Source of the DNA: Mycolicibacterium sp. J2
GTDB taxonomy: Bacteria; Actinomycetota; Actinomycetes; Mycobacteriales; Mycobacteriaceae
DNA: 35,116 nt
Direction of reading: 5' to 3'
Assembly (NCBI RefSeq): GCF_026240945.1
Contig: NZ_JAPFPY010000042.1
Coordinates: 1 to 35,116, forward strand
The position numbers were made by a program, and so were the translations under genes. Shown piece after piece: positions 22,399 to 30,885 of this stretch; the first letter of the stretch is position 1, and every line of letters begins with the position of its first letter. The notes beneath the pieces are model-generated. The model was given only the letters and a program-made list of their open reading frames with translations, was not told where the DNA came from and ran no database searches.

Positions 22399-22857
22399 AT
22401 GTCCCCCGATGTGCCGAAGCTCGCCGACTTCATGTGCTTTGCGGTCTACTCGGCCAACCTGGCCTACGGCAGGGCCTACAAGCCGATCCTGGACAAGCTC
22501 GGTGTCACCTACACCCAGTACATCGCCATCGTCGCACTGTGGGAGCAGGACCACCAGACCGTTCGGGAGCTGGGCGAGAAGCTGTTCCTGGAATCGAACA
22601 CGCTGACGCCCATCCTGAAAAAGCTGGAATCGGTCGGGTTGGTCACCCGGGCCCGCGATCCGCACGATGAGCGTCAGGTGGTGGTCAGCCTCACCGATGC
22701 CGGACGCGCGCTCCGCGCCAAGGGCGCCGAGATGGACTTGGTGGCTGCCACCGGATTGACCCTCGACGAACTGCGGACGCTACAGCGTGGCGTCGCGACG
22801 CTACGGGACAACCTGCGCAGGCACGTCGAGAACACGGGCGGAATGACCGGCCACTAG
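22399..22857 (+). CDS. ohrR: MarR-family organic peroxide sensor OhrR
   Basis: A 152-residue repressor of ohr. The peroxide-sensing cysteine is C13 in LADFMCFAVYSAN, followed by the conserved Tyr residues of the family (YGRAYKPILDKLGVTYTQYIAI). The winged helix covers about residues 52-100: VRELGEKLFLESNTLTPILKKLESVGLVTRARDPHDERQ. There is a single N-terminal Cys and no C-terminal partner Cys, so it belongs to the one-Cys OhrR type. The message appears leaderless. Its last four bases overlap the end of the convergent alcohol dehydrogenase gene. Confidence 0.93.
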   Translation: MSPDVPKLADFMCFAVYSANLAYGRAYKPILDKLGVTYTQYIAIVALWEQDHQTVRELGEKLFLESNTLTPILKKLESVGLVTRARDPHDERQVVVSLTDAGRALRAKGAEMDLVAATGLTLDELRTLQRGVATLRDNLRRHVENTGGMTGH

Positions 22858-23879
22858 GGGCGCATGAGGACCTTCAGATGTTCGCCCGAGCGGGACATGG
22901 CCGCGGCGTAACCGTCGGCCGCGGAATCCAATGGCATTGTGGTGGTGAAGATCCCGCTGACATCCAGGCGGCCGGCCTGTAACAGGGGGATCAGTTCGGG
23001 CCAGGTCTGCTGCACCGGCGCGGTGGTCAAACGGATCGTCAGGCTGCGGATGAGGCAGGCCAGTGCCGGGAGTGGATACGGTTGCAGATCGTGGACGCCG
23101 ACGATCGACACCGTGCCACCGGTGCGGACGGTGTCGATGGCGTCGTTGATGGAGGTGTCGGTGCCCACCGCGTCGATCACCGAATCGGTCCCGAGGCCGT
23201 CGGTGTACTCGCGGACGGTTTGTCCGGCAGGCGAGGCCACCGGCACCGCGCCGCGGGCCGCCGCCCGCTCGCGTCGCGCCGGTACGGGATCGACGGCGAA
23301 AACTGTTGCGGCGCCCTGTGCGAATGCGCTCTGCATGGCACATATGCCGACCGGTCCCAGGCCGATCACCGTGACCGTCCCCCCGATCGGGATGTCCGCG
23401 CGTTTGGCCGCCGCCCAGCCGGTGGCCAGGTTGTCGGTCAGCAGCAGGGCCTGTTCGGTGTCGGTGGCAGCCGGCAACGCCAGCAATTGGAAATCGGCAC
23501 CGGGCACGGCAAGCAGTTCGGCCTGAGCGCCGCCCAGCGCTCCGGAACCGAAGATGAGGGGGCCGCCGACGCACCGGATGGGGTCGCGGGTGGCGCATCC
23601 GCTGCAGTGGCCACAGCCGGCGACCGAGGAGACCAAAACCTGATCGCCGACGGTGAAACCGGTTACCTCCGGGCCGATCTCGACGACGGTACCCACCGCC
23701 TCATGGCCGAGCGCGACCGGTTCGACGATGGGGTAGTGGCCCTCCAAGAAGTGCAGGTCCGACCCACAGATGGCGGTGGCACTCACCTCGATGACGGCAC
23801 CGTCCGGTCCGGGCAACCCGGGATCGGGTCGATCCACCACGCCGATCTGGCCTGCGGTGTCGACGACGACGGTACGCAT
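22854..23879 (-). CDS. Zinc-dependent alcohol dehydrogenase (MDR family)
   Basis: A 341-residue medium-chain dehydrogenase. Catalytic zinc ligands are C38 in ATAICGSDLHFLEGHY and the GHE motif LGHEAVG (about 58). The structural zinc site is CGHCSGCATRDPIRC (about 89-103). NAD(P) binding is through VIGLGPVGICAM (about 173). It starts three bases after the Baeyer-Villiger monooxygenase stop, so the two form one operon. The monooxygenase makes esters from ketones, and an alcohol dehydrogenase would feed it ketones from secondary alcohols. The exact alcohol is unknown. Confidence 0.88.
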   Translation of the reverse strand: MRTVVVDTAGQIGVVDRPDPGLPGPDGAVIEVSATAICGSDLHFLEGHYPIVEPVALGHEAVGTVVEIGPEVTGFTVGDQVLVSSVAGCGHCSGCATRDPIRCVGGPLIFGSGALGGAQAELLAVPGADFQLLALPAATDTEQALLLTDNLATGWAAAKRADIPIGGTVTVIGLGPVGICAMQSAFAQGAATVFAVDPVPARRERAAARGAVPVASPAGQTVREYTDGLGTDSVIDAVGTDTSINDAIDTVRTGGTVSIVGVHDLQPYPLPALACLIRSLTIRLTTAPVQQTWPELIPLLQAGRLDVSGIFTTTMPLDSAADGYAAAMSRSGEHLKVLMRP

Positions 23880-23882
23880 ACG

Positions 23883-25793
23883 CTAAGCCTCCTGATAATC
23901 CGACCACACGGGTTCGGCAACAGCGCAACGGTATTCGGATAACCGCCATGGACTGACGGTGTGTATCTCACCGTCGGCGTTCTTGAAGTAGGAGTGTTTG
24001 ACCGACGGGTGAGCCCATACCGTCTTGCCGATCGCCTCCTGGGACTTCGCCCGCCATGCCGCGGTGGGCTCGGGTCGTGGCTCGATACTGCGCAGGCCTG
24101 CCGTGATGAGGTGCTCCAGGCATTGGTTGATATAGCGCATCTGCAACTCGGAGTTCATGATCAGGCTGCCGCCGTGCGCCAGGTGAGTGCCCGGGCCGTA
24201 GGTCATGAAGAGATTGGGGAAGCTGGGCACGGTGATGCCGCGGTACGCGTATGGCCGCGAGCCCCACACGGCGTGCAGGTCGACGCCGCCGCGGCCGGTG
24301 ATGGTCATCGGGAACAGCACATCGGTGGCGCGAAAACCGGTGGCGTACACGATGACATCCGCCTCGTGCTGTGCACTGTCGGCGGTGCGGATGCCGGTGG
24401 GCGTGATGCTCTCGATCGGGGTGCGGACCAGGTCGACGTTGTCGCGTTTGAGGGTGGCCAGCCAGCTGCCGTTGTCCTGTAGGGTGCGTTTACCGGTGGC
24501 GGGATAGTCGGGCAGCACCTTGGCGAGCAGGTCGGGGTCGTCGCCGACCTGCGTGGTGATCCAGTCGGTGAACATGATGCGCGCGATGGCGTTGATCTCG
24601 CTGACCGCGTTGGCTTGATCGGCATAGTCTGGATCGACGCGCGCGGCATCGAGGCCCTTGTCGGCACCCGGCCACAGCAGCAGAAACCGGTACCAGCGAC
24701 CGTAATACGGTAGGTGTTGCATGGCCCACCGGACGCCGTCGGGAACCCGGTCGTGGTACATCGGGTTGGGGAACATCCATTGCGCGGTGCGCTGGAACAC
24801 CGTCAGGTGCGCCACCTTATCCGCGATGGCAGGGGCGATCTGGAAACCACTGGCCCCGGCGCCGACGAGGGCGACGCGCTTGTCGGTGAGGTCGACGCCG
24901 TGGTCCCATCGTGCCGAGTGAAAGGCGGGCCCGGTGAAGGTGTCGGCGCCAGGGAAGTCGGGCACGTGTGGCCGATTGAGCTGACCGACCGCGGTGATCA
25001 CGGCGTTGGCCCGCAGTGTCTCGGTGCCGGCCACCCCGCGCACCGTCACTTGCCATTGGTCGTCGGCCCACGCCGCCGAGAGCACCTCGGTGTTCCACCG
25101 GATATGCGGCCGCAGGCCGTGCCGGTCGACGACGTCGCAGAAGTATTGGCGCAATTCGGGTTGTTCGGCGAAGAAGTGGTCCCAATGATTACTGGGCTCG
25201 AAGCTGTAACAGTACAGGTGGTTGGCGACGTCTACTCGAGCGCCGGGATAGCTGTTCTCCCACCAGGTTCCGCCGGGCCCGGCGTTCTTCTCGATGATGG
25301 TGAAGGCAATACCCGCCTGCTTCAGGCGTATGCCCGCCAGCACCCCGGATTCTCCGCAGCCGATGACGATGACGTGAAAGTCACCGGCGCCGGTCAGGAG
25401 CCTGGGCCGGCGCGGGTCGCGGCCTTGCAAGTCGAGTTCCTCCAGCACCAGTGGCATGTTGTCCTCGTCGACGGGTTCGCAGGCCGCCCAGTCGAGCATC
25501 TCGCGCACCAGGTCGTCCGATAGCGCCTCGGGGACCGGGCAGCCACGGTCGCGGTAGTCGGCGATGATCGGCAGCGCGACGGCGCGGGCGCGGGCTTTGT
25601 CCTCTTCGCTCATGAAGCCCTGGACCTCGTTGAGGAACAGGCCGGCCTGTTTGAAGTCCCGGATATAGGACGGGTCGCCGGTGAGGTGCACCAGGGAGAG
25701 CAACAGGGTGGGGATGCTGACATCTTCCAGCGCCGCGGCGATCTGGGCGTCCGGGGTATCGAACGGCTGCCCGACATGGAAACTGCGCGTCAC
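23883..25793 (-). CDS. Baeyer-Villiger flavin monooxygenase, 4-hydroxyacetophenone-monooxygenase type
   Basis: A 636-residue NADPH- and FAD-dependent enzyme. Rossmann motifs are GCGESG (145-150, FAD) and GAGASG (311-316, NADPH). Between them lies the type I Baeyer-Villiger fingerprint FTGPAFHSARW (286-296, matching FxGxxxHxxxW). The N-terminal extension of about 135 residues before the FAD fold and the total length match 4-hydroxyacetophenone monooxygenase rather than the shorter cyclohexanone type. The C-terminal half has VIVYATGFRATDVLFP and the YGPGTHLAHGGS block. The start codon is GTG 25793, nine bases downstream of a perfect palindrome. Together with the downstream alcohol dehydrogenase it suggests ketone or aryl-alkyl ketone catabolism. 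Confidence 0.9.
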   Translation of the reverse strand: MTRSFHVGQPFDTPDAQIAAALEDVSIPTLLLSLVHLTGDPSYIRDFKQAGLFLNEVQGFMSEEDKARARAVALPIIADYRDRGCPVPEALSDDLVREMLDWAACEPVDEDNMPLVLEELDLQGRDPRRPRLLTGAGDFHVIVIGCGESGVLAGIRLKQAGIAFTIIEKNAGPGGTWWENSYPGARVDVANHLYCYSFEPSNHWDHFFAEQPELRQYFCDVVDRHGLRPHIRWNTEVLSAAWADDQWQVTVRGVAGTETLRANAVITAVGQLNRPHVPDFPGADTFTGPAFHSARWDHGVDLTDKRVALVGAGASGFQIAPAIADKVAHLTVFQRTAQWMFPNPMYHDRVPDGVRWAMQHLPYYGRWYRFLLLWPGADKGLDAARVDPDYADQANAVSEINAIARIMFTDWITTQVGDDPDLLAKVLPDYPATGKRTLQDNGSWLATLKRDNVDLVRTPIESITPTGIRTADSAQHEADVIVYATGFRATDVLFPMTITGRGGVDLHAVWGSRPYAYRGITVPSFPNLFMTYGPGTHLAHGGSLIMNSELQMRYINQCLEHLITAGLRSIEPRPEPTAAWRAKSQEAIGKTVWAHPSVKHSYFKNADGEIHTVSPWRLSEYRCAVAEPVWSDYQEA

Positions 25794-25801
25794 GGCTAGT
25801 T

Positions 25802-25820
25802 ACGCTACGTCGCGTAGCGT
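25802..25820. promoter_or_regulatory. Palindromic operator in front of the monooxygenase operon
   Basis: ACGCTACG-TCG-CGTAGCGT is a perfect 8+3+8 inverted repeat just upstream of GTG 25793. It overlaps a minus-strand TANNNT candidate (TAGCGT). It looks like a TetR-type site, but no regulator gene is adjacent. Confidence 0.6.
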
Positions 25821-25974
25821 TATGGGGCAAGGGTCGGTTGGTGACGTGTGGGTTGCGTCGCGCGAGTGACGATCACCCAGATTTCTGTGAGTTTGCTGGG
25901 GATATTGTTCCTATTCAGCCGGTGCGTCTGTCCCGTTGTTGTATATGAGATATCCAACCGAAGGGGGAGCGGTG

Positions 25975-26919
25975 ATGGTATTGCCACGAGTTGCTGATGA
26001 GCGGATGGCGTCTTTGGCGGCGGTCGCGGGAGCGGTGCTGCTCGCGTCGACAGCGGTGATGAGTTCGCCGCCGGTGCAGCATGCGGCCGCGGAGGTTGCG
26101 CCCGCGGTGGTGCACGAGATCAAGTCGCTGGAGGTTCGGCTCACCGCGTCTGACCCGGTGTATCCGTTCTACTACGCCCCGCGCGCCCTGGGCACGGCCA
26201 TTACCGTGCCGCTGTGGCTGGCGACGGAGGTGGTGGCTGCGGTAGCCGATGGGGCATCGCAGGTGTTGACGAACTTGCACGTGGACGCGCGTATCGCCCA
26301 GCAGCCGACACTGATCATGCACAATCTTGCGATCCCGATCGCGGTTGGTGCCCAGGGGGCATTCGTCAGTGCGGTCGACGTGACCTACACCCTGGGTCAC
26401 TTCACTCCGGCGCAAGCGTGGAATTTCTTCGTCAACGCCGTCAAAGACGCCGTGAACGGGTTCGTCGCCGCCGAGCGTCAGCTCTTCGGTCTTGCACCTG
26501 CCACAGCCACCAAGCCGGTCACCACGGCCGCGGTGCAGACGCCGGCCATCGCATCAACCACGATCACCGGTCAGAAATCGACGGTAACCTTATCGACGCT
26601 TCAGGCAGATGCCCCCGCAACGGTGCCCCACGACAAGAAGGCCACGGTAGATCCCGGGCCGACCCAGACCTCCGCTGCGACGGCGGATGACACGGCTACC
26701 GCGAAAGCCGCAGCCGCGAAGAAGACCCCAACTTTCAAGCTGCCGACGTTCAAGCTCCCCACGCTGAAACTCGTCAAACCCAAGTCCAACTCATCGGCCG
26801 ACTCGTCGTCGACGGCGGGATCCGTTGCCGCAGCGCCTGTTAAGGATTCGGGCGCGACCGCCGCGGCGCCGAAGGTGAAGACCGCGAAATCTACTGCTGA
26901 TTCGGGGTCCTCGAAGTAA
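25975..26919 (+). CDS. Secreted mycobacterial protein with Ala/Lys-rich tail
   Basis: A 314-residue protein with a Sec-type signal (MASLAAVAGAVLLASTAVMSSP, cleavage perhaps after QHAAA near residue 41). The middle (about 45-180) contains EIKSLEVRLTAS, a phrase recurrent in exported mycobacterial proteins of unknown function, and FYYAPRALGTAITVPLWLATEVVAAVADG. The C-terminal 130 residues are low-complexity, rich in Ala, Thr, Lys and Ser, and include three tandem PT(F/L)KL units. ATG 25975 follows GGGGGAG at 5 nt. No enzymatic motif is seen. The tail resembles a wall-spanning or wall-binding region, by composition only. Its last 29 bases overlap the convergent fetB-like gene. Confidence 0.78.
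   Translation: MVLPRVADERMASLAAVAGAVLLASTAVMSSPPVQHAAAEVAPAVVHEIKSLEVRLTASDPVYPFYYAPRALGTAITVPLWLATEVVAAVADGASQVLTNLHVDARIAQQPTLIMHNLAIPIAVGAQGAFVSAVDVTYTLGHFTPAQAWNFFVNAVKDAVNGFVAAERQLFGLAPATATKPVTTAAVQTPAIASTTITGQKSTVTLSTLQADAPATVPHDKKATVDPGPTQTSAATADDTATAKAAAAKKTPTFKLPTFKLPTLKLVKPKSNSSADSSSTAGSVAAAPVKDSGATAAAPKVKTAKSTADSGSSK
26728..26772 (+). repeat. Three tandem 15-bp units coding PTFKL/PTLKL
   Basis: Codons for PTFKL, PTFKL and PTLKL follow one another within the tail of the secreted protein. The repeat is in frame and degenerate at synonymous positions, so it is kept by protein selection rather than being a fresh slip. Confidence 0.8.
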
Positions 26920-27673
26920 CGCCTGGTGAATGGCGTCGCTCTATCTTGCCGCGGGCGACGAGTTCCCCGACCACCGCAACGCCGCACACCTGCGCCAGCA
27001 GCAGCGCTACGAGCACCAGAACCTGCACCGCACCCGCCTGCGCTGCCGAGCCGGTGGCCAGCAGCACACCGACGAATGCTCCTGGCAGGGTCACCAGCCC
27101 GGCAGTCCTGGTCTGATCGAGATTGGGCAACAAGGCGTCGGATAGTTCCCGCTCGATGACCATCATTCGCGAAAACCGCTCGGACAAACCCATACTGAGC
27201 GCCGCCTCGACCTCGCCGGCGCGTTGGTTCAACGCATCAAGGGCGCGGCGCGCCGCCACCGCCGATGCCGTCATCGTGCCGCCCAACACAATGCCGAACA
27301 CCGGCACCACCGCGACCCCGGTGAACGGCACCACACCGCTGAGTAACAGCAGCGGGATGACCGCGATCATTCCGGTGCCGAGTGCAAGGGTCAGCCACCC
27401 GCCGCCACGGCTTGCCTGACTACGGCGCGCGGCGGTAATCGAGGCGACGGTGAACATCACCGCAACCACCAGTATCGAGGACCACATCCGTTGCAGCGCA
27501 AACGCCAACACCGTCGCCACCGCCGCCAGCTGAAGGGCGGCACGTACCGCCGCGGCCGGCGCCGCCCACGGCGACCCGTTCAGGACCAGGCGGTTCACAG
27601 CGGCCGCGGCGACGGCCATCACCACACAGACGATCAGCAACGTAGGCGTCAACAAGGGTTCGGCACTGCGCAC
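26891..27673 (-). CDS. FetB-like ABC transporter permease (UPF0014 family)
   Basis: A 260-residue membrane protein of the UPF0014/FetB family; in E. coli FetAB exports iron. About seven hydrophobic segments are visible, and the family core is FGIVLGGTMTASAVAARRALDAL (about 125-147) followed by EVEAALSMGLSERFSRMMVIERELSDALLPNLDQTRTAGLVTLPGAFVGVLL (about 152-203). The matching ATPase FetA is not beside it. The start is uncertain: GTG 27673 has a GAGG too close upstream, so initiation a few codons later is possible. Its end overlaps the secreted-protein gene by 29 bases in convergent orientation. Confidence 0.83.
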   Translation of the reverse strand: MRSAEPLLTPTLLIVCVVMAVAAAAVNRLVLNGSPWAAPAAAVRAALQLAAVATVLAFALQRMWSSILVVAVMFTVASITAARRSQASRGGGWLTLALGTGMIAVIPLLLLSGVVPFTGVAVVPVFGIVLGGTMTASAVAARRALDALNQRAGEVEAALSMGLSERFSRMMVIERELSDALLPNLDQTRTAGLVTLPGAFVGVLLATGSAAQAGAVQVLVLVALLLAQVCGVAVVGELVARGKIERRHSPGVTSRTPNQQ

Positions 27674-27772
27674 ACCTCAAGTGTCCTCGGCGCGTAGTGG
27701 TGCTGTCTTCACTGAAGGCCATCGCTGCCTGGCACTGCCAGGGACAGGTGCGGCACGCGTTCATCCCGCACC

Positions 27773-28639
27773 ATGGAAGCCATGACAAGCGCACGTGGTT
27801 CAGATGCCCAGTTGGCGCAATTTCTGCGCAGCCGGCGCGCCGCGGCCGACACCGCACTGCTGCCGGGGGTGGTCGGGGCGGGACCCCGCCGGGTGCCGGG
27901 GTTGCGCCGCGAAGAGCTGGCCGAGGCGGCCGGGGTCTCGCTGACGTACTACACCCGGCTGGAACAGGGGCTGGCGACCAATCCCTCGACCCAGGTGTTG
28001 GACGCGCTGGCCCGGGTATTGGCGCTCGACGAGGTCGAGCGGGCACATCTGCAACGCCTGGCCTCGGCGACCGATGCCAGGCCGCGGCGTGGGCGAACCG
28101 GGTTGCGGCCGCAGTTCGTCACGCTGATGGACGCGATGTCCGATGTCCCGGCCGTCGTGTTGTCGCCGTTGCAGGACATCATCGCGTGGAACCGGATGGG
28201 GCACGCGCTGCTTGCGCCGCATCTGGACCCGGCCGCGCCGTATGGCGGCGAGCCGCCCAACAAGGTGGCGATGATGTTCACCGATGCGCAGTCGCGCAGC
28301 ATGCACCGCGAGTGGGAAGCCGAGGCCACCTTGGCGGTGGCCTCGCTGCGCTACTTCAGCGCCGCCTACGTCGCCGAGGACGACCTCGCCCGCCTGGTCG
28401 GCAACCTGAGTGTGGCCAGCGACGACTTCGCCCAACTGTGGGCCGCGCAACCGGTGGCGTTGTGCACGCACGGCGTCAAGCGGTACCACCACCCGGCGGT
28501 CGGGCGCCTCGACCTGCATTTCCAGATCCTGCATCTTCCCGAAGATGACGGCCACCGGTTGCTGTTGCACCACGCCGAACCCGGCTCCAACGACGAGGCC
28601 GCGCTGCGCCTGCTGGCCAGCACCACCATCACCGAATGA
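27773..28639 (+). CDS. XRE-family regulator with MmyB-like ligand-binding domain
   Basis: A 288-residue regulator. The N-terminal Cro/C1 helix-turn-helix is VPGLRREELAEAAGVSLTYYTRLEQGLATNPSTQVLDALARVL (about 41-83). The remaining 190 residues match the MmyB-like MLTR_LBD domain (SPLQDIIAWNRMGHALL, CTHGVKRYHHPAVGRLDLHFQIL). Such regulators usually control a neighbouring gene of secondary metabolism or export; here the MFS exporter follows. A second ATG three codons later (27782) is possible. The stop overlaps no gene, and the MFS start is 56 bases on. Confidence 0.88.
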   Translation: MEAMTSARGSDAQLAQFLRSRRAAADTALLPGVVGAGPRRVPGLRREELAEAAGVSLTYYTRLEQGLATNPSTQVLDALARVLALDEVERAHLQRLASATDARPRRGRTGLRPQFVTLMDAMSDVPAVVLSPLQDIIAWNRMGHALLAPHLDPAAPYGGEPPNKVAMMFTDAQSRSMHREWEAEATLAVASLRYFSAAYVAEDDLARLVGNLSVASDDFAQLWAAQPVALCTHGVKRYHHPAVGRLDLHFQILHLPEDDGHRLLLHHAEPGSNDEAALRLLASTTITE

Positions 28640-28695
28640 CGCTGCGCAGCCAATATCGCTGCGCCACAAAGACACCGACTCCAAGGAGATCATCC

Positions 28696-29886
28696 ATGGA
28701 TAGCTCCACGCTGCCCAAAAATAGTCCTGATACGCCCGCACGCCGGCTGCACCCCGGCCTGCTCGCCCTGGCCGTCGGCGGGTTCGGGATCGGGCTCACC
28801 GAGTTCGTCATCGCCGGATTGCTCACCGGCGTCGCCGACGCACTGCGTGTCAGCGTTCCCGCCGCGGGCGCCCTCATCTGGGGATATGCCCTGGCCGTCG
28901 TGGTCGGCGCATTCACCGTCACCGCAGTCCTGTCGCGGCGACCGCCGAAGGGTGCGCTGTTGCTGTTGCTGGCACTGTTCGTCGCGGGCAACGCATTGAC
29001 CGCACTGGCACCCGATTTCGGGGTCGCCCTGCTGGGCCGTGTCGTCACCGCCCTGTGCCACGGCGGCTTCTTCGGGATCGGCGCCGTGGTTGCCGGCGAC
29101 TTGGTTTCGCCGGACCGCAAGGCTTCGGCCATCGCCTTCATGTTCGGCGGGTTGACGCTCTCCAACGTCCTCGGCGTGCCCTTCGGCACCTTCGTCGGGC
29201 AACACCTGGGCTGGCGCAGCGCATTCTGGATCATCAGCGCGTTGGGCGTGCTGGCCGTGATCGGCGTGGCCGCCCTGGTGCCACGCATGCCGGCACCGCC
29301 ACAAACAGGTGGGAGCCACTTCGCGGTGCTTCTCCGGCGGCAGGTCGTGGTGTCGATCCTGCTGACCATGATGGTGTTCGGCGGTGTGTTCGGTGCGTTC
29401 ATCTACGTCGAACCCCTCGTCACCAGGGTTACCGGTTACGCCGACGGCGCGGTGCCGTGGCTGCTGGTGCTCTTCGGAATCGGTTTGTTCATCGGCAATT
29501 TCGTCGGTGGATGGGCCGCCGACCGCAATCTCACCTGGACACTGCGCGTTCTTACGGTGCTGCTGCCCATCGTGCTCATCGCTTACGGCCTGCTCGCCGC
29601 GTGGCGGCTACCCGTGGCGGCGCTGCTGGTGGCCATGGGTGTTGTCGGGTTCGCCGCGACACCGGCCCTTCAGCTGCGCGTGATGCGCTTCGCCGAGGAC
29701 GCGCCGACGATGGCCTCGGCGGCCAATATCGCGGCGTTCAACCTGGGCAACGCGATGGCCTCGGCGATCGGAGCCGCGACCATCGCCCTGGGCCTCGGGT
29801 GGCGTTCACCAGTGTGGGTGGGCGCCGCCATGGCGCTGATCGGCACCGTGCTGGTGTTCACCAACAACCATGGAGAGCCGCAGTGA
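28696..29886 (+). CDS. MFS transporter, DHA1-like exporter
   Basis: A 396-residue protein with 12 predicted helices. Signature segments are LLALAVGGFGIGLTEFVIAGLL (helix 1), VSRRPP-like loop VLSRRPPKGAL between helices 2 and 3, LLGRVVTALCHGGFFGIGAVV (helix 4) and GLTLSNVLGVPFGTFVGQHLGWRSAF (helix 5, motif C-like with the conserved GP-type bend). It resembles AraJ/YdhP-type exporters of sugars, arabinose derivatives or drugs. ATG 28696 is preceded by AAGGAG. The stop overlaps the esterase start (GTGA). Confidence 0.88.
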   Translation: MDSSTLPKNSPDTPARRLHPGLLALAVGGFGIGLTEFVIAGLLTGVADALRVSVPAAGALIWGYALAVVVGAFTVTAVLSRRPPKGALLLLLALFVAGNALTALAPDFGVALLGRVVTALCHGGFFGIGAVVAGDLVSPDRKASAIAFMFGGLTLSNVLGVPFGTFVGQHLGWRSAFWIISALGVLAVIGVAALVPRMPAPPQTGGSHFAVLLRRQVVVSILLTMMVFGGVFGAFIYVEPLVTRVTGYADGAVPWLLVLFGIGLFIGNFVGGWAADRNLTWTLRVLTVLLPIVLIAYGLLAAWRLPVAALLVAMGVVGFAATPALQLRVMRFAEDAPTMASAANIAAFNLGNAMASAIGAATIALGLGWRSPVWVGAAMALIGTVLVFTNNHGEPQ

Positions 29887-30818
29887 CCGACACACCACCC
29901 CTGCACCCGCAGGCCCGCGCACACCTGGCCGCCGCGGCCGGGGCGCCGGGCATTGCCACCCTGTCGGTACCCGACGCACGCCTGGCCGCACTGGCCTATC
30001 TGGACTTGCAGCACCCGGCGCCTGAGATGGCCGCAGTGGAGCACCGGTTCATCCCCGGGCCTACCGCGGACCTGCCCGTCCGGATCTACCGGCCCACAGC
30101 TCTGCGGGGGTCGCAGCCCGTCATCGTCGTGCTGCACGGCAGCGGATGGGTGATCGGCAACCTGGATCTGGTGGACGAACCGGCGCGGATCCTGGCCCGG
30201 GACACCGGGTATGTCGTGCTCGCCGTCAACTATCAGAAAGCGCCCGAGCATCGTTTCCCGGTTCCTCTCCAGGACTGCCTGGCCACCGTGCGGTGGGTGC
30301 ACAGCCATGCCGCCGCCCTGGGTGTCGACCCGGGCCGGATCGCCGTCGTCGGTGACAGCGCCGGTGGCAACCTCGCCGCGGCGACCACTGCCGAGTTGAT
30401 CGGCACCGACATCGGCGTTGCCGCACAGGGCCTGCTCTATCCGGCATTGGACCGAGCGATGACGGCGCCGTCGTATGGGACGTTCGCCCGTGGCTTCGGT
30501 CTCGACGCCGCCGACATGGCCTGGTTCTGGAACCACTACGTCGATGGTGGTGACAGCGCGGATCCGCGTGTTTCGCCATTGCGTGGCAACGGGTTTGCTC
30601 ATCTTCCGCCGACCTTCGTGGCCACGGCCAGTCACGATGTGCTGCGCGACGAGGCCGAGACGTACGCCCAGCTGTGCCGCGACGCCGGAGTCGATGTGGT
30701 CACCAAACGGTACGACGGCATGATCCACGGCTTCTGGTGGATGGACGGCGTGCTCGACGACTCTCGTATTCTGCAACGCGACCTCGCCGACTTCCTGGTC
30801 GATCGGCTCGGGGTATGA
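29883..30818 (+). CDS. Alpha/beta hydrolase (hormone-sensitive lipase family esterase)
   Basis: A 311-residue esterase of the HSL/bacterial type IV family. The oxyanion motif is HGSGWVIG (about 83, a variant of HGGG). The nucleophile is the Ser of GDSAGGNLAA (about 158), the acid is the Asp of ASHDVLRDEAE (about 252) and the base His is in MIHGFWWMDG (about 282). The GTG start overlaps the MFS stop by four bases, so the two are translated together. Export and ester cleavage in one operon under an XRE regulator hints at handling of an acylated toxic compound; that is inference. Confidence 0.88.
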   Translation: MTDTPPLHPQARAHLAAAAGAPGIATLSVPDARLAALAYLDLQHPAPEMAAVEHRFIPGPTADLPVRIYRPTALRGSQPVIVVLHGSGWVIGNLDLVDEPARILARDTGYVVLAVNYQKAPEHRFPVPLQDCLATVRWVHSHAAALGVDPGRIAVVGDSAGGNLAAATTAELIGTDIGVAAQGLLYPALDRAMTAPSYGTFARGFGLDAADMAWFWNHYVDGGDSADPRVSPLRGNGFAHLPPTFVATASHDVLRDEAETYAQLCRDAGVDVVTKRYDGMIHGFWWMDGVLDDSRILQRDLADFLVDRLGV

Positions 30819-30865
30819 AGACCGCGTCTCGTCCACCCATGCAGTGCCTCATACTGCCTTAGAAA

Positions 30866-30885
30866 TACCTAAATTGAGTCAGGTA
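30866..30885. promoter_or_regulatory. Inverted repeat over the -35 region of the HTH operon
   Basis: TACCT (30866-30870) and AGGTA (30881-30885) form a 5+10+5 inverted repeat that covers the -35 candidate. It may be an autoregulatory operator for the HTH protein. Confidence 0.4.

Noticed and set aside
30841..30857. GCAGT-n7-ACTGC as a terminator for the esterase operon
   Set aside because: The arms are only 5 bp with no tail; too weak to call by itself.
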